From positions 1 through 20,219 of IMG/VR virus record IMGVR_UViG_3300044641_003040: a stretch of 20,219 bases of DNA; one strand, given 5' to 3'. Shown piece after piece: positions 1 through 9,700 of the stretch. Position numbers and translations under genes: made by a program. Positions within the stretch are counted from its first letter, which is position 1. The number at the start of each line of letters is the position of its first letter. The stretch is from a virus. The notes beneath the pieces are model-generated. The model was not told where the DNA came from and searched no databases. It worked only from the letters and a program-made list of their open reading frames with translations.

Positions 1-251
1 GAGTTCGAGTTGTTCTATTGGGAGATACCATTTTGATAGCGCAAGACTCTCCTACTGGACCTACACTTGTATTCAGAGAGAAATTCATCCATAGGCACGT
101 TGAAGGCAAACTTCAAGCAGTTTTAACTGAGTCCGAAAAGGTTATAGCTTTTATAAAAGACGCTTCCTGCGGTTGTGGGTCTCGTCTTAGAGGCTGGAAC
201 CCTTACGGGCAAAACAATTCGGTCTATTCAAGTGAGGATCCAACAGAATGA
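1..251 (+). CDS. Small protein of unknown function, 5' partial
   Basis: The reading frame is open from the first full codon at base 3 to a TGA at 249-251, so the true start is probably upstream of the window. The only in-window start of near-full length is a TTG at 18, which has no clear ribosome binding site. The visible part is about 83 residues, soluble looking, and ends in a Cys-rich patch (ASCGCGSRLRGW) followed by a polar tail. CxCG patches of this kind suggest metal binding, but that is only inferred. The stop overlaps the next ATG by four bases (ATGA), so the two genes are probably translationally coupled. Its place just upstream of a DUF1360-like gene and the portal suggests a small accessory gene of the head region. 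I do not recognise the family. Confidence 0.6.
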   Translation, partial: VRVVLLGDTILIAQDSPTGPTLVFREKFIHRHVEGKLQAVLTESEKVIAFIKDASCGCGSRLRGWNPYGQNNSVYSSEDPTE

Positions 252-544
252 ATGATCTAACCCTCCTACAATTTATCCTTCTAGGGCTAGCTACATATCG
301 TGTGACTCGATTAATAACTCGTGACATGGTTACAGCCCCTTTGCGTAATGCCTTTTGGAAAAAGTTTCCGCCAGAATCTTCCTATCTTGGCTACCTATCC
401 ACCTGTGAGTGGTGCTTTAGTTTTTGGATAGGATCAGGGTTCGTAATCTCGGCTATCATTATTCCAACAGTAACCTACATAATCGCTACAATATACGCTG
501 TATCGGCTATCGCTGGTTTGTTGACTGCATATGAAGATAAGTAA
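248..544 (+). CDS. DUF1360-like small membrane protein
   Basis: This 98-residue protein has a hydrophobic N-terminal segment (about residues 5-19), a short charged stretch, a CEWC motif at 53-56 followed by SFWIG, and a long hydrophobic C-terminal region (about 58-93) that could form one or two membrane helices. The order 'TYRVTRL', then a basic segment, then a C-x-W-C-x-S-F-W motif is what I know from the DUF1360 family, found in many actinobacteriophages near the terminase and portal genes and in some bacteria. The biochemical role is unknown; the two Cys might bind metal or form a disulfide. A GAGGAT sequence at 234-239 is a fair ribosome binding site eight bases before the ATG. The start overlaps the previous stop as ATGA. 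Identification rests on motif memory, not a search. Confidence 0.75.
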   Translation: MNDLTLLQFILLGLATYRVTRLITRDMVTAPLRNAFWKKFPPESSYLGYLSTCEWCFSFWIGSGFVISAIIIPTVTYIIATIYAVSAIAGLLTAYEDK

Positions 545-571
545 GCCTTCGTATTCCGCAACTGAGATGAC

Positions 572-577
572 AAGGAG
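572..577 (+). promoter_or_regulatory. Ribosome binding site that fixes the portal GTG start
   Basis: AAGGAG lies five bases upstream of the GTG at 583. The 38-base gap 545-582 is the only true intergenic space longer than a few bases in the window. The site supports GTG 583 as the portal start. I saw no convincing promoter or hairpin in the gap. Confidence 0.75.
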
Positions 578-582
578 TTTTC

Positions 583-2268
583 GTGGGTATATTTACCAAT
601 GACGAAGTAACACCTCCGTCTCCACAGTCAAAAAATAAAAAGCCTCAGAATTCAACATTTACTAATGTTTTTACAAATACAGCTCAGGCAGCAACATACT
701 CAACTCCTAGAACTCTTACAGCTGCAGCAGCTCAAATTAAAGTTAATGACAAGGGTGAGTTTGAGCAATTTAGAATTCGTCGCTCTGCTGGATCTAGCGC
801 ATGGCAAGCCGAAGCTTGGGAATACTACGACGCTATTGGTGAAATCAAATACGCATTCAATTTAGTTGCGTCAGTTGTATCTCGTATCAGAATTTATGCA
901 GCTGTTGTTGATGATCCATCAGAGACTCCAATCTCTGTTCGTCAATCAGAGCTCGTTGATGATCGTCTTGGTGCAGCAGCAGAGCGTGCACTTGCACGAT
1001 TAAATTCTGCATACGGTGGACAAGCAGGTTTACTAAGAGATGCTGCTCTAAATCTTTCAGTTGCTGGTGAGTGCTATCTAGTACAGATGCCAGCACGACC
1101 AGCATATAACTTGCCAGAGTCTTGGGACATTCGTTCCGTTGATGAAGTAACAACAGATCCTCGTGGCGGTTTCAATGTTATTGGTCGTCGTGAACAATCC
1201 ACTACAACACAAGGTGGAATTGATAAGAATTCAAAGCTAGGTAAGAATGCATTTGTTGGACGCATGTGGCGTTCACATCCTCGTTTTTCAGATGAAGCAG
1301 ATTCATCACTTCGTGGTTTGCTTGATCTTTGTGCAGAACTCCTTCTACTGAATAGGACATTCCGTGCGACTGCTCGTTCTCGTCTCAATGCTGGTGCGCT
1401 TTATTTACCAGATGGTCTTTCCGTCGCGTCGCAAGGTGACGGCGACTTCCCCTACGATTCTGAGGATGGTATCGGCGCAGGGTTTACTGCCGAAGAAGCG
1501 GAAGATGAATTCGAAGAGCAGTTAATGGATGCGATGACAACTCCGATTCGTGACGAAGAGTCCGCATCAGCAGTTGTTCCTCTTATCATTCGTGGTCCTG
1601 CAGAACTTGGCGACAAGATTAAGCAGTTTAAGTTTGAGCGTTCATTCGACCCAGCACTAGCTGAGCGTTCTGATCGTGTACTAGAGCGCATCCTTCAAGG
1701 ATTAGATGTTCCAAAGGATGTTGTTACAGGTTTAGCAAATGTTAAGTACTCAAATGCAATGCAGATTGATGAATCACTATATAAGGCACACATTGAGCCA
1801 CTTATGTTGCTCATTGCAGATGCTCTAACAGTTGTTTACCTTCGTCCATACCTTATTGCAAATGGTTTTGAAGAAACACAAGTTAACAAGATTGTTGTTT
1901 GGTATGACCCATCAGCAATTGCAACTCGTAATGACCGTGCAACAGATGCAGACGCAGGATTTGATCGCATGGCAGTCTCTGCAAACACATGGCGTCGTGC
2001 TCATGGCTTCTCAGATGCAGATGCACCTACTCCAAAAGAACTTTCAATCCGTCTTCTACAAGAGCGAGGCGTATTTACTCCAGAATTTACAGAAGCAATG
2101 CTTTCAGCACTTGCTCCAGAGGTTATTAACACAGTTAGATCACAGCAACAGCAATCATCAGTTGCCCCTATCCCACCAGAGCTTCAGCAAGCACTTGATG
2201 CCGCAAGCGAAGGTGCAGAAGAAGCAGGAATTACATCTGAAGCCCCAACAGAAGGGCAAGAGCAGTAA
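583..2268 (+). CDS. Phage portal protein
   Basis: This 561-residue protein is in the usual size range of portals, the dodecameric ring at the capsid vertex through which DNA is packaged and ejected and to which the tail connects. After a low-complexity Ser/Thr/Pro/Gln-rich N-terminus (1-50) come the segment around WQAEAWEYYDAIG (74-86), followed by IKYAF and a hydrophobic helix, and later LDVPKDVVTG...YSNAMQ (374-394) and a hydrophobic helix before a YLRPYL motif. These match actinobacteriophage portals as I know them. The C-terminus is Gln/Ala/Glu rich. The start is GTG 583 with AAGGAG at 572-577. The stop overlaps the next ATG by one base (TAATG). The N-terminal LTAAAA at 45-50 is one of the recurring motifs reported in the findings. 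The protein should act in the prohead with the protease encoded at the end of the window. Confidence 0.9.
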   Translation: MGIFTNDEVTPPSPQSKNKKPQNSTFTNVFTNTAQAATYSTPRTLTAAAAQIKVNDKGEFEQFRIRRSAGSSAWQAEAWEYYDAIGEIKYAFNLVASVVSRIRIYAAVVDDPSETPISVRQSELVDDRLGAAAERALARLNSAYGGQAGLLRDAALNLSVAGECYLVQMPARPAYNLPESWDIRSVDEVTTDPRGGFNVIGRREQSTTTQGGIDKNSKLGKNAFVGRMWRSHPRFSDEADSSLRGLLDLCAELLLLNRTFRATARSRLNAGALYLPDGLSVASQGDGDFPYDSEDGIGAGFTAEEAEDEFEEQLMDAMTTPIRDEESASAVVPLIIRGPAELGDKIKQFKFERSFDPALAERSDRVLERILQGLDVPKDVVTGLANVKYSNAMQIDESLYKAHIEPLMLLIADALTVVYLRPYLIANGFEETQVNKIVVWYDPSAIATRNDRATDADAGFDRMAVSANTWRRAHGFSDADAPTPKELSIRLLQERGVFTPEFTEAMLSALAPEVINTVRSQQQQSSVAPIPPELQQALDAASEGAEEAGITSEAPTEGQEQ

Positions 2269-3425
2269 TGTCTGATGAATCAATCGACGTTGTAACTACT
2301 TCACTCGTTGCAGCTGGCGATCCTTGCTGGGATGGATACAAGCAAGTAGGTATGAAAAAAGACAAAGACGGAAAAATGGTTCCCAACTGTGTTCCTGTCG
2401 ACGCTTCAGATGATTCAGAGTTTGCAGCAAAGAAAAAGCGAACAATTTCGCAAACTCCTGCTCCAAAGAAAGATCAAATTAAAGGTTCTAGCAAAAATAA
2501 AAAGGGATCTGCGTCAGGAACTCGTAAAGTTAAGTTTTCTGCAGCAGTAGAGAAGTCTTTAAAGAATAAAGTCGAACAGCACAACGAAAAAGCTGGTAAA
2601 GGTCGTCGTGCAACTGTCGGAATGTTAAAAGCTGTCTATCGCAGAGGTGCAGGTGCTTATAGCGTCTCACATCGTCCAGGAATGACTCGCAACCAATGGG
2701 CAATGGGTCGAGTAAATGCATTTCTTAAATTGTTGAAGTCTGGAAAGCCATCAAACTCTGCATACAAGACAGATAATGACTTACTTCCTTCTGGACATCC
2801 ACGTTCAACTAAGAAATCAAACTCCATTGCAGCTTCAGCAGGTTTGGTTCCTGAAGAGAGCGATCTAGCAGAAGCGCTAGTCGAGATTGCAGACAAATAT
2901 GGAAGATTCAACGAAGATGCCACAGGAATCTGGGCAGGATACACACCTCCAGCCGAAAATGATGTCAGAGGTATCGGAGTCAAATGCTCTAACTGTGTTT
3001 TATACATGGGTAATGGCTCGTGCAGAATCATCGAACTCGAAGTCGAGGACGAAGGTAAGTGTCGTTTTGCGGTTATCCCAGATGGCGTCGTTGATGTTGG
3101 AGTTCTCGAAGGTGAGAAGCTCGGAAACGAAATCCAATCACCACAAGAGCTAGCAAAACTTGCTAACGAGTGGCGTTACGAACAAGAATTAAATATTGAC
3201 CTTCTAGCTGAAGAAGATTACTCATCTCCAGAAGAAGCAATACTTGCTATGGCAGAGTATTCAGGCTTTGGATATGAAGCAGAGCATGCAGTTCGTGCAT
3301 CTTGGCTTCGTGGAGTTCGTAATGGAGAAAATCCATTCAAGCGAGCATCTCTTCTAGCATCTCTTGGTTATGAAAGCTTAGATGGAGACCTTCTTCCAAT
3401 AAAGGGAGAAGAAGATGGAGAATAA
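2268..3425 (+). CDS. Modular head-region protein with DUF5824/5872-like segment and Cys4 cluster
   Basis: This 385-residue protein begins just inside the portal stop and is built of short modules. Residues 12-17 (SLVAAG) precede a CWDGYKQVGMK motif (20-30) with a partner Cys at 41. A Lys-rich linker (52-90) follows. Residues about 91-155 hold the segment GAGAYSVSHRPGMTRNQW (127-144), which I associate with small phage domains of the DUF5824/DUF5872 kind; the exact family number is uncertain. A DLLPSGHPRST motif (171-181) comes next, then SIAASAG (186-192). A Cys cluster C240-x2-C243, C252, C265 looks like a metal or Fe-S site. The C-terminal part (about 315-370) looks helical. The protein is probably virion- or prohead-associated because of its position between the portal and a capsid-protease gene; no catalytic site is visible. 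It overlaps the giant gene by 11 bases. Confidence 0.7.
   Translation: MSDESIDVVTTSLVAAGDPCWDGYKQVGMKKDKDGKMVPNCVPVDASDDSEFAAKKKRTISQTPAPKKDQIKGSSKNKKGSASGTRKVKFSAAVEKSLKNKVEQHNEKAGKGRRATVGMLKAVYRRGAGAYSVSHRPGMTRNQWAMGRVNAFLKLLKSGKPSNSAYKTDNDLLPSGHPRSTKKSNSIAASAGLVPEESDLAEALVEIADKYGRFNEDATGIWAGYTPPAENDVRGIGVKCSNCVLYMGNGSCRIIELEVEDEGKCRFAVIPDGVVDVGVLEGEKLGNEIQSPQELAKLANEWRYEQELNIDLLAEEDYSSPEEAILAMAEYSGFGYEAEHAVRASWLRGVRNGENPFKRASLLASLGYESLDGDLLPIKGEEDGE
3401..3409 (+). promoter_or_regulatory. Ribosome binding site of the giant gene
   Basis: The purine stretch AAAGGGAGA sits inside the 3' end of the preceding gene, just upstream of the ATG at 3415. It supports that ATG rather than a later start and indicates coupling to the 385-residue gene. 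Confidence 0.65.
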
Positions 3426-3759
3426 AATTGTTGTAAGCTCTTACAGAGCATATAGCAGCCGTGAACAGGCACGTTTTATTCGTCAAGAAGCAAATGTTTT
3501 ACTTGAAAAAGCCAACGAATTTTCTACAACAAGTCGTAGAGTAAATCGTCGATCTGCATATAAGGTTCTTGCTCGCTCTCTACAAAAGACCAGAGGACTA
3601 CCTTTTTCAATTCGTAAGCACCAAGCACTTACAGAGCTCTCTAACTACATTTCTCTAGCCAAGTACAACAAGATTGTTGGTCTAGAAGCATTTAACACGG
3701 ATCTACTTCCAGTATCTCACCCAAGATCAACTCGCTTTAACACAATGACAGCATCTGCA
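3415..3759 (+). other. Putative packaging leader of the giant protein
   Basis: Residues 1-115 are basic and helix-prone and unlike the acidic linkers behind them. They end in DLLPVSHPRST (96-106) followed by MTASA (111-115). The preceding gene carries the same pair, DLLPSGHPRST followed by IAASAG. By analogy with the N-terminal capsid-targeting sequences of T4 internal proteins and phiKZ-type inner-body proteins, this could be a leader that takes the protein into the prohead and is then removed. The analogy is functional only; I see no sequence similarity to those leaders. Confidence 0.35.
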
Positions 3760-6700
3760 CTTGCAGAAGCTCAGATGCGTTGGGTGCTTGATGATCCACG
3801 CATTAAGGATGAGACAGTAAAGGGCCTCTTGGCATCTGCAATGTTCTCTCCTATTGATTCACCAGAGCATAAGTATTCAATGATTCGCCTAGAAAACATG
3901 CCTCAAGGACAGGTACCACTTGAAGTTTTATTAGCCGCTGCAAATCCTTACGCTGGTAAGAACTCTGCCGCAGCCCGTCGTGCTCGTGAAGCTGTTCAGC
4001 TTTCAGATCGTTTTGAGCGCTGGATTAATATGGGAGCATCTTTAGCTAAAAGAGCTACCGATGGTTTCCGTGTTTATGTTGCTAGAAACGATGGTTCTAC
4101 AAAAAGTCTTTCTGGAGAATTACTTAACCAGAATATGTTTGATCCAAACCTTGTAGATATTGAAATGGGTAAGGGAAAAGTTGCAACAGTACCTACAAAG
4201 CTTGGTGAAGGTCTTGAAGCTTTTATTAAAAGCAAGGACTCAGAGGATGGCTACTCTCCAGTAGAAGCAGAAGTTCCTAATGGAGCACAGGTACTTCCAG
4301 AAAGCAGCATTGTTATCTCAGATGCACCAAGTATTTATCGCAAAGATGAAGAAACAAAAAGTGGCGCTGTTCGATATACAGATGACAAATATGACATCGT
4401 TAAATTTAATAACCCTAAAGATGCACAGACAGCAATCGGTGAAGGTCAGAAGAGAGCTGCAGAGTTAGATAAGCCAGAACCAAAGCTTCTTAAGAAGGGC
4501 GAAATTGATCCAGACTCAGGTAAGCAGTTCTGGAACCCTGATGAGCCAGTTCTTGCGGTTTATCGTCGTGGCAAAAATACACCTCTTGCATTTGCTCAGT
4601 CTTGGAAAGATGTAAACAATGAAATCCTCCGTGACGAACCTTTCCTTGATGAAGATGAGGGTCGTGAATACACACGCCCAGAGCAACAGACTGCAGATGA
4701 CAATGTTCCGTTGCTCGATCAAGCAGACGATATCTTTAAGCCAACAAAGAAAAAGTCGGATAAAAAGAAAAAAGAAGTTTCTTCATTCCCATATGAAGTT
4801 CCAGATAGAGCATATGAATTTAATCCAAACGAAGAATACACTCCAGAGTTTGAGTTTGATGATCCTGTAGCAATTGCAAACGATCAGGTACCAGAAGAGC
4901 TAGAAGATGCTCTTCTTACAGCAGTAGAACCTGTTAGTGATACTGAAAAAGCAACTGGCTACGCCCCAATTAACTTTACAGATGGCCGTGAACGAGATGT
5001 TCCAGCAGAAGCTATCGCTGCAGCAATTCGTGAGCAAGGTGGAGATGCTGAAATGGCTCTTGCACAGGCTTATGACAAGATTGCTGGAGACAACAAGAAC
5101 GAAAAAGCTCTTCTAGAGTCTAGAGGAGAAAAAGAGCCTGTTGTAGAAGAAGCTCCAGTTGAAGATGGCGAGATAGAGCCTTCACCTTCTGACAAAATTA
5201 TTGAAGATGAAATTGAAAAGCCAGAACCAAAGGCTACTACTCCAGAACCTACTGATGGATTAGAAGATGTTGAAGATGTATCTGAAGATACATATGTCCC
5301 TCCTCTACTTGAAGGTCTTTCAGAAGAAGAGTTAGCATCCTTTAAAGAAGATGGTGACTACCGACCATTCTTGCCAAAGAATGCAGATATAGATACTCCA
5401 GAAGGTCTTTACAAGTTAGATCCAAACCCTGTTGACCCTAAAGAAAACTTTACTCCAAAAGATCTTCAAGGAGATGTACCTCCAACTACAGCTTTAGATT
5501 TGTCTGCAAATAAAGTTAAAGACTTAACTGACGAACTAAGCAACGCTATTAATGGCACTGGTGAACACGGCGCTGGTTTTGGAGAGATGCTAACCGAAGA
5601 CCCTAACGGAGAACTTATAAACTCTCCCGTTCCTGCAGAAGCTCTTAGAGATGCTCTCCAGCTTAAGGGTAAAGATACAGATGCAATTATTGAAAAGATT
5701 AATAAGAAGGCTGGAAAAGCAAAGGCAAGAATAAAGCCCCCTGTCTCCGAAGAACCAGAAGCAGAGCCAGATACAACAGAAGAAAAGCCTAAGCCTAAGA
5801 GGGGGGTTACCTATAAGCGCGTAGGTAATCGCACTCTCCTTCGTGCTGGCAAGGGTGGAGCATTTAATGATAAAGAAATTGCTGACTTCTTAGACAAGAA
5901 TGGTTTTGAATGGACTGGCGACATTGAAAGAGATGGAAAAACTCTTCCAGTTAATTCAGAATCTGCTTTACAAACTGATGAAGAGTTTAAAGCGTTTGCT
6001 CGTGAACTTCGTGATCGTTTCGGTATCGATCTACAACCTCGTGCTGCAACTGCAAAGTCCCCTGCTCAAGATCCAATTGATATTGATGCCCCAGCCCCAA
6101 CTCCTGCTCCAGAAGCTCCAGAAGCTCCAACACCTGAAGCAACTCCAGAAGTGCCAGCTCTGACTAAAGAAGAAAGAGATATTGCAGAATTAGAAGATGA
6201 GCTTGATATGGTTGAAAGACTAATCAAGCGTGAAGATGTAGAGCCTGATGTAAAAGATAAGATGGCAAGAAGAATTGAAAGAATTAAAAGAGCTCTTGAA
6301 GAGCTTAAGGGATCCCCTGAAACACCAGCAGTAGAAGAAACTCCAAAAGAAGAGGAAGCAGTAGTTGTAGAAGAAAAACTTAAGTACACTAAAAAGCGTC
6401 CACAAGATCTCAAACCGGGAGACGAAGTTTATATTCCAGGCGTTGGCTGGAGAATAGTAACTCGTGTATCAGAGAGAAAATTTGATACTCCTAATAAACC
6501 ATCTATCTGGATAGTTGACTATACAGACGGTAGTCCATATTATCCACAGACTGGTACATGGAAAACCATGAAGGGATGGAAAAAAGAAGACGGTACTGAA
6601 GTTGACCAAGAATTATTTACTCGTGATCCTCTAGGCATACCTAGTGACGAAACCGCTACAGGTCAACAAACAGTAATTCAAACTGATCCTCCAGAGGAAT

Positions 6701-9700
6701 TCCTAACTTCTGTATCTGAAGGAAATATAGACGATAAAATTAAAATTCTTCTTCAAGAGCGTGCCGAGCTAGGTGACGTACTTGCAAAGATACAGAAAGA
6801 ATTACCTGGGGCAGAGCCAGAAGATTTAATGAAAGAGATAGAAGAAAATACTCGTCTTCTAGAAGAAGCAGAAGCTATAAAAAGAGGACAGAAGTCTCCA
6901 AAAGAGTTTGATGAACTACCTGCTGGAACTAGAGCTACCAGTAAAGCACTTGACGGTAGATCATCTACTTGGCTTAAACAAGAAGATGGCTCATGGGTAA
7001 ATATTAACACTGGTGAGATTGTAGATGAGCTTCCTATTCCTAGAAAGCTTTATGGAGGAGAGTGGTGGGATGATTACAAATTTACTGCCCCTGAAAATCT
7101 TGGCGGAGAAGAAGAAGTAGCAGATGATGATGACTCAGATTTAGTTGATGAAGTTTTAATTGATAGTGTTAAAGAAGATGAGAATCCTAATCTTGATGCT
7201 TTAATCAAGCAAGTACAGCAACGCAAAAAACTGACAAGAGCAGAAAGAAAAGCTCTTAAGAAAGAAAAGCGTCATCGTCAACAAATGATGATTAAGATTG
7301 TTGATTCAGAGTTTGGTCAAGACGCATTTACTTTAGATTTCCCTCGACGTTCAGCAGTAAAGCAGATGCTTTTCCAGTTAGATTCTTTGACTACAGAAGA
7401 AATGGAAGATATCAGTCGTTTAGTTAATGCTGAGCTCGGCTGGGAGTTTATTAAGAACCTTCCAGATAAGCCAGAAGGATCAGAGCAAGATACTAGTAAA
7501 CCTCAAGAAGATCCAGGCGCAGAAACTTATGTTTTCCCACCTGAAGAAAAGCCATCTCCAGAAGTAACTCCGACAGCAGAAGAAGAGAAGCCAGCTGCAG
7601 AAGAAAAGCCAACTCCTCTTACTGAGAGAGATAAAGAAATTCTTAAGGCTCTTGTTGACAAGCGCCGTAAAATTCAAAGAAAGATTGATAAAGCAGATCT
7701 TTCTGAAGAAACAACTGCAGCACAAAAGAAGGCTCTCAAAGATGAGCTAGATGCAGTTACAAAGATAATTGATGACATTGTTCTCGGAGCAAAACCAGCA
7801 GAGGCTCCTGCAACTCCCGAGACTCCTACAACACCAGAAGCATCTTCAGTTTCAGAAGAGCCAGCTTCTTCTGCACAGCTATTAAAGGGAGTTACAACAA
7901 ACAATCTTAAGCCAGGCGATATTTTAGTAAATGACCATTTCACAATTACAGATATTAAAAGAGAAGGCACGAAGAAAGTAAATGTTGGTGGTGTAACTCA
8001 AGATGTTCCTGCATATAGAATTTCAGGGTATTTCCCAGGTTCTGTAGAGCAATCAAGCAAGCTTTGGTCAGAAGATTATGCCCCAGACATTTATCGTGGG
8101 GCAACTCCTCCATCAAAGGGAGATTCTCCAGAGTTAAATCAGCCAAAGGCAGAAGATTATGGAGTAGAGTATGCATTCCCTAACCAAACAAAAGTTAAGT
8201 TTGGAGAAAGAACACTTTACGCACCTAAAAATAAAGAACTTGCAGATAAATTCTTAGAAGACTACGCCGTTTATGATGCAGAACGTCTTCGTCGAAAAGC
8301 TCTCTGGCAAGCACCTGAAATTTCAAAGAAAAATGATGACACCTACAGTTCTCCAATTACCCCTACAAATACTATCTATGTAGAAAACGTACCAGCATCC
8401 GAAGTAAAGGTCGGAGACATTGCATTTAGAAAGAATAAGCTTGGCGCAGGAGAGTTCTTTACAGTTACTAAGGTTGTTGGTACCAAGGACGGTGTGACAA
8501 CTCTTGAAGGACACTACGTCGGTCACCAAACTCAGACTAAGGAATGGCGTTCTGGAACAACAATCGATGTCATTCGTGGAGAGAAAAACCTTCCAGCAGC
8601 AGGAGATAAAGAACCTCTAGATAGACCAGATAAGTCACTTCCTAATGCCTCTCAGCTAGAGAAAGAACGCAAAGCAAAGATTGCAGAAGCAGATAAGGGT
8701 TACACCCCTAATTTTCCTACAAAGACAGCAGAGCAAGGAATTACTCCACTGGCTCCTAAGCCTCAGCTACCTGCCTTCTACGGCACAGCCGAAGAGCTTC
8801 TTGCTTTAGGTGACGGCCCAGCTATTCTTGAAGCTTTAGATGCCTCTGAGAATGGTTACGTTGTTTTTGACTTTGAAACAATTGGTAAAGATGTGACAAA
8901 TGTTCAAGATCCTGATGCACCTATTCAAGTTGCTGCCGTTAAATATGTTAAGGGAGAAAAGGTAGGAGAGTTAAATCTCTTTATCAATCCTGAAGAGCCT
9001 CTTGGATCTTACTATTACTTAGCAGATGACAACAAAACGCCATATCTCGATAAAGATGGCAAAAATGTTATGAACCCAAATAAGATTCTTAAAAATGGCG
9101 AAATCGATGTTACAGATGAATGGTTAGCTACACAACCAAGTATTAAAGATCAACTACAAAAGATTGTAGATTTCTTTGGCCCAGATGTAATCCTTGTTGG
9201 TCAAAACAATAGATTTGACATTAATCTTTTAGAGCGTTTTTCAGAAAAACTTGGTATTGACTTTAAGCTAACTGGATCAATCGATACTTTAGGAATTGCT
9301 AGAGCTTTACAAAAACTTGAGTTTGCAACTATAACTCTTCCAACAAATCCTTCTGAAGGAGATACAGTAACTTCTAGCCAAGGGAATACCTGGGAGTTTA
9401 AAGATGGAAAGTGGAAACAAAGCAATAAGCTTGCAGATTTGGCTAGCCGTTTAGGAATTCCTGCTGGTGAAGATGATAAGTTCCACGATGCACTCTTTGA
9501 TGTTGAGGTTACAGAAAAAGTATTACGAGCACTGTTAGCTAAGATGAAAGCAGGAGAAGTTCCTGCTGGGGGTTCAAAGACTTATGATGGTAAGTACAGC
9601 GCTTGGCTAGATTCTCGTGAAAAGAGAAAGAAAGAGCTTGCAGATATTGCAGTAGCTAATGCTCAGTCAGGTAAGGTTCCAACTGTTGACGAACTTATTG

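Noticed and set aside
545-582. Promoter or terminator in the only intergenic gap
   Set aside because: The 38 bases contain a clear ribosome binding site but no recognisable -35/-10 pair and no stem with a T-run.
887-1388. Minus-strand ORFs of 88 and 104 codons opposite the portal gene
   Set aside because: They are antisense shadows of a well-supported portal gene, with low-complexity His/Leu/Gln or Arg/Ser composition and no plausible start context.
1832-2275. Plus-strand 147-codon ORF in another frame inside the portal gene
   Set aside because: Met/Leu/Gln/His-rich translation with no domain, fully inside the portal frame; an alternate-frame shadow.
6066-6413. Minus-strand ORF of 115 codons rich in Ser, Ala and Gly
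   Set aside because: It mirrors the Pro/Glu/Ala linker of the giant gene; its Ser-rich composition is what the antisense of GAA/CCA/GCA codons gives.
6400-8589. KPGD segments as intein or Hint (self-splicing) domains
   Set aside because: There is no Cys or Ser at a splice start, no conserved block B histidine and no C-terminal HN dipeptide; the modules are also too short.
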